Below, piece by piece: positions 57,404 to 64,000 of a stretch of DNA of 64,000 bases. Made by a program: the position numbers and the translations under genes. Origin of the DNA: Bretschneidera sinensis (lineage: Eukaryota; Streptophyta; Magnoliopsida; Brassicales; Akaniaceae). Numbering within the stretch: position 1 is the stretch's first letter; each line of letters starts with the position of its first letter. The DNA lies in the NCBI GenBank assembly GCA_023935145.1, contig CM043703.1, positions 19,083,227-19,147,226 on the forward strand. Direction: 5' to 3'. The notes below the pieces were generated by a model. The model saw nothing but the letters and a program-made list of their open reading frames with translations. It was not told the DNA's origin and searched no databases.

Positions 57404-58817
57404 CGCGTATACATAAAGAAATGATAATAGAAACATTACGATATGTTGGAAAATATGTTTTGGATTGAATGATGGTGATATGTTTGATTGTGGATTGTGT
57501 GTTGAGATAATTGTTGCATTACAAGAAAATAATTTGAAATAAGATAATGGAAAGAATGATCTTGGAAAGGATATGATCCCACCATGTGTAGATTGTGACC
57601 TAGGTGAAAGGGATCCGAAAATGATAATACCTCACCTAGTGTAGGTTGCGGCCTAGGTGGAGAAAATGGATGAATCTCGCCTAGTGTAGGGTGTACCTAG
57701 GTGGAAAAGATGATGATACCTCACATAGTGTAGGTTGTGACCTAGGTGGAGGAAATGGATGAATCTCGCCTAGTTCAGGTTGTACCTAGGTGGAGAAGAT
57801 TATAATACCTCGCCTAGTGCAGGTTATGGCCTTAGTGGAGGGAATGACTGAATCTCACCTAGAGTAGGTTGTACCTAGGTGGAGAAGATTATGGGACCCC
57901 GCCTAGAGTAAGGTCCGTACAATTAATTAGACTATCAAAGTAATTATGGATGGTTCAATCTTCTACTAGAATGGTGGAAGAATCACTAGAACTTTTCCTT
58001 AATTTTCATACTGATAAAAAATTTAGCATGAAATGTGGAGCGTCGTTGGATGATTGTTATTCTATAACAAGTGTTCCTCAACAAGAGATCAAGGATGGTG
58101 GCTTTGGAAGGTTCAGATGATATGGCTGCTAATAATGAAGTCATGCTTCATAGAGATTCTCTAACGTAAGCATTTGCCATTTGTAGGAAGGAAAAAGTTA
58201 GTTCTAACGAAACTTGACAAAAATTTGAATGGTCACTCACGTAAAAGAATGGCGAGAACTTCCAGGAAGGCCTAATATTAGTGAGAGGCACTTGAGGCTT
58301 AACGTACTACCTCTACTCATAACAAGGAAAAATCTACTAACACTTGGTTAAAGTAGTTAACACTCGATAATATAGAGCTCTGCAAATGAGATGCGTGCTT
58401 TTTGTTTTTAATTTTTTACTTTTGGTTCTTGTCACACTGGTTTTTATTCCCTTTATTATCAATACGACGCTTGTCCTTCAATATATATATTTACTTATAA
58501 TTACATAATTAGTAGAAAAAAGATTTTGAATTTTTTTGTTTAATTCTCTTTAGTCTGATGTAATTCATTTAATATCTTGTACTTGACCAATGTTAGTTTG
58601 ACAAGCAATTCATTCTTCATTTTTTTTTAAATATCATTAATTTGGACTTCTAGTTGGGTTTTCTCGAATTTCATTAAAGGTTGGGTTTGGGTGCTCAAAA
58701 TTTCAAAGTTGTTTGGGTTAGGGTTATTTCAGGATTTAGGTAAGAGCCATATCGAATTTTGAGTGACTCGAGTCGGGTACAAATTCAATAATATTATTTT
58801 AATTTATTTTTTTAGCT
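57404..58817 (+). repeat. Unit fragment: solo-LTR piece (copy 7) joined to inter-unit spacer
   Basis: 57404-57910 is the middle of a solo LTR (GACGCGTATAC to GCCTAGAGTAAG, including the hairpin array). It is fused through TAAG to the spacer just after a solo LTR (GTCCGTACAATTAATTAG). About 0.95 kb containing the palindrome, TA run and LTR end is deleted. 57911-58817 is the usual spacer, without a gene. Confidence 0.85.
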
Positions 58818-59005
58818 TATCTGATAGGTCAGGATGAGTTTTCTAGTCCTGATAGATTTTATCACGTCTTCTTAGTATATGTGTGCATGTTCGTGGGAGA
58901 TAAAACATAATTGAATTAATGATGATAAATACAATGAATTCAATATGATAGAAACTGAAGAAACATCTTAAATAGTAAATGCACTTCACCTTGTCTTTGT
59001 AATCC

Positions 59006-59013
59006 TATAAATA
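59006..59013 (+). promoter_or_regulatory. TATA box of gene copy E
   Basis: TATAAATA at conserved spacing. Confidence 0.68.
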
Positions 59014-59094
59014 AACATTTTTTTCTTGTAACTTAATCATATCAAAAGATCTTTCATCATCTAAAGCACAGGCAAATAAGTAGTATTAAATACC

Positions 59095-59466
59095 ATGACA
59101 AGTCTAAATATCAATTCAGTTACGATGGTCATGTTTATGGCAGGTATAGCAATTTTGGTCTCGCATGGGTTTGCACAACAAGACATCATCGACAAACAAC
59201 ATTGCAAAACCCGGATGGACCTAAAATGTGCTATGGAGATTTTTCAAAATATATTTTGGGATCCGAAAAAAGTAATTATAGGTAAACAATGCTGCCAAAA
59301 ACTTTTGGGCATGAATGAAGTTTGCCATAATGCGTTCATAGAACTGCAGGTCAACAGTAAACGTTATAAGGGAAAGGCATCTGAATACCGAAAAAATGGA
59401 AAACGAGCATGGAAAAAATGTGTGTCGATTCTGGGTAAGGTTCCAGGTGCTTCTTTAAAGAAATAG
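59095..59466 (+). CDS. Small secreted cysteine-rich prolamin-like protein, copy E
   Basis: 123 codons, open, signal peptide and six cysteines kept. Changes from copy A: I12V in the signal peptide, V82I, and R88S in the basic region. These conservative changes leave the framework intact. It sits next to the rearranged zone but has its own full promoter region. Confidence 0.8.
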   Translation: MTSLNINSVTMVMFMAGIAILVSHGFAQQDIIDKQHCKTRMDLKCAMEIFQNIFWDPKKVIIGKQCCQKLLGMNEVCHNAFIELQVNSKRYKGKASEYRKNGKRAWKKCVSILGKVPGASLKK

Positions 59467-60816
59467 GTTTGATTATGTAGAAACATTGAAGAGTACTAAT
59501 TGTAAAAATAATATTTTCATTCCTTTTGATGGAATTATATAAAAGGCATGCCTTTATTTATGAAACTTGTCGTTTACCTGCTTCCACCATAAAGTAGAGA
59601 AGAATGATTGTGTCACAAAGAATAAAAACAAATAAAAAAGCGAATAAATTTATGTGGAAAAAAATCACACAAATTTGATTCGACCACCTCAATTTTTTTA
59701 AGAATTTTATTAATTCAGTTGGATCATTAGAATTTAAATTCAAATGAAAAATGTAATTAATTTAAGAATTTATTATAGGAAATTAGAACAAACCAAAACT
59801 GCAAAAGTCAGCTCAAACTGATATTTTATTTATCCCCCGGTGGGCGCTGCTGTGAATGGCACATGCTTAAAACAATCACATCTTTCAAAATGCAAACAAA
59901 CATTGAGGCTAAGCCTAGCCCATTTGAACACTGCCTCAGCTAAACAGATTAAAGATCAATCCAAGGTGGCCTATTAGCCAAAGTTTAGGACTGTGAACCC
60001 CCAAAGTTGCAGAACGAGAAAAAAATTGTAGAAGAAAGCAATTATATATCTGGTGTAGGTTAGTCTTTTTCGGTACAGTTACAAAATCTTTCTTTTCCAC
60101 TCAATTTTTTCGAAAATGACATTCCTGATTTCTCCTTTATGCGTGCACATGATCTCACTGGATCGTTATACTTTTAATGATTTTGTAGTAGTTAATTATC
60201 GAGGGCTTATATAACTAAACAACAATCCTGCAAGGTATAAGAACAATACAAATGACAGTTGAATAGATTGCTATCCTCAGTTGCAATTGTATGGGTAAGT
60301 ATAATTAAATTTATTACATTAAGTTTGTCCAATCAAGGGAACTTAGTTCCAATCAGTTGCATTTGCTTTCTTGATTCTCAGTCATTCGCTGAAGTACTTT
60401 GATTGGTTTACAAGGTAAGAATGTTGTTGAAGGATAGGCTCCCAATAATCAGAAATATTCAGGTTTTAAGTATGTTCAATAAGAAGTAAATGAGGAAGTT
60501 AGAAACTGGCAAACGAAAAGCGTGGCCAGTTGTGCCAGGTATTCTGAGCGTATTCCCATTATTCATGAACACTTTATTTCATAAGAAGTTATCTCAAGAG
60601 AGGTTAGATCAATGGGGGAGTTCCGGGTGCTTCTGTCATTTTTTGATAAAGAAATGCGTGACTCGCTGATGGATGGGGGTGTGTGGTTTAGCACATGATT
60701 CACTAAGGAGCCCTCTATGATCGTTAGTGAAAGATTTGTGTGGATGCATTATGAAGGCATTCAACTTCTGGCTTGAAATTGTAAAATTATTAAACAAATA
60801 GCAGACTTCTTTGGCT
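59467..60816 (+). other. Spacer between gene copy E and the solo LTR
   Basis: As 14108-15458. No gene seen. Confidence 0.6.
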
Positions 60817-60821
60817 GTTTC

Positions 60822-63746
60822 TGTAGATCCCTATTTTTTGTAGAACTTGTGTTATTTTGATATACATTATGAGAATATTGAAACTAAATGTTTGTATTAT
60901 AGTGCCTTGGCCTATTGTTCAAAGAAATGACTATAGGTATATATTTCAAAGGGGTATTTTGATGGAAATTAAATAAATTTGGTATTGTTTTTCTCAGAAA
61001 AAAAAAAAAGTGATAAAGGGCGGTCTTCGTTGAATTAGTTGAAAAAAGAGAGGAAAGGACTTGCAGTTTCTTAAAAGAAAAGGAGAAGTGCAAAACGGTA
61101 AAAGACCAAGGGGAGTATATAAAGCCTAGTCTACATAGAATGCACTAGAAAACTCATTTGGTCTTCTTCATTTGCGGCAGAGGAGAAGGAGACAAGAGAG
61201 AGAGCAAAGTTTTATTAAGCTTTTGGAGGAAAACCCATTTTTTTCATCAAACCAAAACACCATCACGTCAAGTTCTTTTGCCCCCAAACCTTGACCACCT
61301 CCTACTGCCATCTTCCTCAACCGTCCGGCCAGGGAGGTGGGTCTCGACGAGTAGGCCACGGCGATTCCTGTCCTACACGCACGAGACAGGGAAGGAAAAT
61401 CTAACTTGTTTCGTGGCTTTTTTTCATGCAGAAATTGAGGTATTTTCGAAAGGTGATCAACTACAAACATAAACTAGACTTCTTCAATTTAAGGTTACCT
61501 TTGTTTAAAGTCATTTGGATTTAATATGATGAAGTTATAAATTTTTAAATTTGAAGATTTTATGGTTAAATTCAGTTAAAAGTTTTAATTTGGTTCTTGT
61601 ATAACATAATCTTGAGCTGCGTATTATTAGCGAATTATGCTTTGGGCTGAAAGTTTGAAAACCTTGTAGGAATTAAAAGAACTCTCTCTAGGTAAGAGAG
61701 TTTCTTGATTTGGAATTAATGTGCAGAAAAAAATATATTTTTTCATTCCTGTTAGAATTTTTAGTAACTACTCTAAGTTGAATTTTGAAATTAAAGTCTA
61801 TATAAATTGCTAATTCTATGATATGAAGATGGGTAGATTTGAATGAAATCTTTTAGTTAGAAAAGTTTGAAGTGAGTAATGGATGCTTTGGTAACAAAAT
61901 TATAGAAAATGAAGATTTGGAAAATAAAGGAAAAAAGTCGATTTGAGTAATGTTTTTACCTAAGAAGTTTAAATTTTCTCCTCTTTTAAATTGAAATTTT
62001 GATTACATAATTGAAGAGTATCATTTTTTAATATGAATCTTAAACTTGGGTAAGGAAAGAATAAGGAAAGAAGTAAAGAATGAAAGAAAAATGAAGAAAG
62101 GTGATAAAAGAGAGAATGAAACTTTTAGTACTATTTTCTTTTGCTTATATGTGTAACTAAATAAAATGAATGGTTGCTTATTAATTGTATACTGTTTTAA
62201 ATACTATACTAAATGATATATATTTGTTTGTATAAATCTTCAGGTGTAATTGACAAACATAATAAGGGCAAAAGAATAATTTGAGACTAAATTGCGACGC
62301 ATCGAAGGTGAGTTTCATATTACTCTTAGTAAGCATTATGAAATGAATGATCATGAAAGTGCCTTGATAGTTTGATGATAATTTTATTGATGCGTATACA
62401 TAAAGAAATGATAATAGAAACATTACGATATGTTGGAAAATATGTTTTGGATTGAATGATGGTGATATGTTTGATTGTGGATTGTGTGTTGAGATAATTG
62501 TTGCATTACAAGAAAATAATTTGTAATAAGATAATGGAAAGAATGATCTTGGAAAGGATATGATCCCACCTTGTGTAGGTTGTGACCTAGGTGAAAGGGA
62601 TCCGAAAATGATAATACCTCACCTAGTGTAGGTTGCGACCTCGGTGGAGGAAATGGATGAATCTCGCCTAGTGTAGGTGTACCTAGGTGGAAAAGATGAT
62701 AATACCTCACCTAGTGTAGGTTGTGACCTAGGTGGAGGAAATGGATGAATCTCGCCTAGGTCAAGTTGTACCTAGGTGGAGAAGATTATAATACCTCGCC
62801 CAGTGCAGGTTATGGCCTTAGTGGAGGGAATGACTGAATCTCACCTAGCGTAGGTTGTACCTAGGTGGAGAAGATTATGGGACCCCGCCTAGAGTAAGTT
62901 ATTACCTAGGTGGTGGGGATTTTATGAAATGAAAATGCTAAATGTACCGGTACATGGGGAGATGTCCCGTCATGATATAAATAAGGTCAAGAAATGGAGT
63001 AAATTTTAATATTTGAATAAATTATCATTCTTAGCATTTGCATTGCATGGTATCTTTATTAGAATGGTAATGTTGAGTTATTAAACATTAAATGATTGAA
63101 GTCTCCAATGATTGGTATATGAGGTTCAACTATGCAATGGAAGTATACTTTGTACCTTTGTAATAAATCTTAGACATGACTTTTATGAAATACAAGTGTT
63201 AAGTTCTTTGATAATTTATTTTATTCTAAAGAAAGACAAATGTTAGAATTTTTTTACATTATTGTGGATATAGTAACCGTTAATCTGAGTAAAATGATTA
63301 CTCACTGAGCTCTTTAGCTAATTCTTTATATATATATATTACACAAAAATCCTTTTGAACTTTGGAGATATCAAGTGAACAAGAGATTAAAAGAAAATTC
63401 TCTTAGGTGGATTGCAAGCAAAGAGTTTGTTAATTTTTTTTTTTCAATAATGAATGTACAAGTTATGTTTATATGTCTCCATTTTTGGAATGATGTATAA
63501 TTTAGTTTAATTTGGATGTGGAAAATGGAAAAGGTTGCATATTTGTAGACATTTGGTTTTATCCAAGAATATTTTGTATAAACTGTAAGTGAAGCTATGG
63601 TTGTATTTATATGTGTAAAATAAATCATAGAATTTACTAGTAAGATCCAGGTCACGGTTTTCTCCAGTTTTAAGTGCTCAATGTTCGAAGGTAATGGTGC
63701 CATTACGAACGGACCCATGCGGTTTTTTCGGGATAGGGTCGTTACA
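60822..63746 (+). mobile_element. Solo LTR, copy 8 (2925 bp)
   Basis: GTTTC at 60817-60821 and 63747-63751, TGTA...TACA ends. Hairpin array complete, short TA run near 63330. The stretch near 61488 (TTCAATTTAAGGTTACC) differs from all other copies, a local replacement. Confidence 0.86.
62565..62928 (+). repeat. Hairpin repeat array in solo LTR copy 8
   Basis: Eight units. The second right arm is CCTCGGTGG as in copy 5, which links copies 5 and 8. Confidence 0.8.
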
Positions 63747-63751
63747 GTTTC

Positions 63752-64000
63752 ATTTCCGTGAATTCTAGAAATTAGCAATGTGTAAGTTTGTCCCGCTAAG
63801 GTCCGTACAATTAATTAGACTATCAAAGTAATTATGGATGGTTCAATCTTCTACTAGAGTGGTGGAAGAATCACTAGAACTTTTCCTTAATTTTCCTACT
63901 GATAAAAAATTTAGCATGAAGTGTGGAGCGTCGTTGGATGATTGTTATTCTATAACAAGTGTTCCTCAACAAGAGATCAAGGATGGTGGCTTTGGCAGGT
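63752..64000 (+). other. Start of AT-rich inter-unit spacer (unit 7), cut by window end
   Basis: Same as the start of 6857-7809. No gene seen. Confidence 0.6.

Larger units (their letters stand above)
58818..64000 (+). repeat. Array unit 7 (gene and solo LTR complete, spacer cut by window end)
   Basis: Starts TATCTGATAGGTCAGG and follows the unit plan without interruption to the window edge. The array probably continues beyond base 64000. Confidence 0.92.

Noticed and set aside
62181..62423. Minus-strand 80-codon frame (hydrophobic MFLLSFLYVYASI start) in every solo LTR.
   Set aside because: Sits in AT-rich LTR sequence opposite the transcript direction. It is conserved only as part of the duplicated unit, with no promoter or domain.
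63371..63778. Minus-strand frames of 115-146 codons at the 3' end of each solo LTR.
   Set aside because: They cross the LTR end and target repeat, vary in length between copies through indels in A/T runs, and have low-complexity composition. Chance open frames.
1..64000. Search for a bacterial operon, phage or plasmid system.
   Set aside because: No ribosome-binding sites, operon-like gene packing or bacterial gene families. All long frames are plant LTR retrotransposon domains or the secreted-protein gene.

Overview
The window looks like nuclear DNA of a flowering plant, probably a eudicot. It is AT-rich, dominated by Ty1/copia and Ty3/gypsy LTR retrotransposons primed by initiator tRNA-Met, and its only plausible host gene is an intronless gene for a small secreted cysteine-rich protein of the plant prolamin-like type. 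I cannot name the species.

The backbone is a head-to-tail array of a unit of about 5.9 kb (5888, about 5923 after removing inserts, and 5961 bp in the three complete spans). Each full unit has, in order: a promoter with a TATAAATA box; a 123-codon secreted-protein gene; about 1.35 kb of spacer; a solo LTR of 2.9-3.0 kb flanked in every unit by the same 5-bp repeat GTTTC; and about 0.95 kb of AT-rich spacer. The solo LTR therefore inserted once, before the array was amplified. Inside it are eight hairpin-forming repeats of about 45 bp, a perfect 14-bp palindrome and a TA microsatellite whose length differs between copies. Five gene copies are present (13736, 33021, 38945, 44897, 59095). Four are open and one (38945) has an early stop.

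Region by region: 1-3868 is the 3' part of a plus-strand copia element. 3869-7814 is a partial unit. 7815-13458 is a complete minus-strand copia element. 13459-19346 is the cleanest complete unit. 19347-38667 is a unit opened by two gypsy insertions. The first (19358-24980) is a CRM-like element carrying both a broken gag-pol and a small non-autonomous reading frame. The second (25126-32890) is a three-LTR tandem of the small derivative, with another copia element (27296-32702) nested in its third LTR. 38668-44628 and 44629-50394 are further units. 50395-58817 is a rearranged zone where one unit lost its gene and a rearranged copia element (52253-57403) sits between two solo-LTR fragments. 58818-64000 is the last unit, cut by the window end.

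The points most worth following are: the tandem secreted-gene array with its co-amplified solo LTR; a mini CRM-like element whose short frame fuses the start of Gag to the C-terminal end of Pol; a copia family in which all three readable pol copies share the same in-frame loss of the reverse transcriptase core; and three independent insertions within about 150 bp of one unit boundary, two of them with target sites one base apart.
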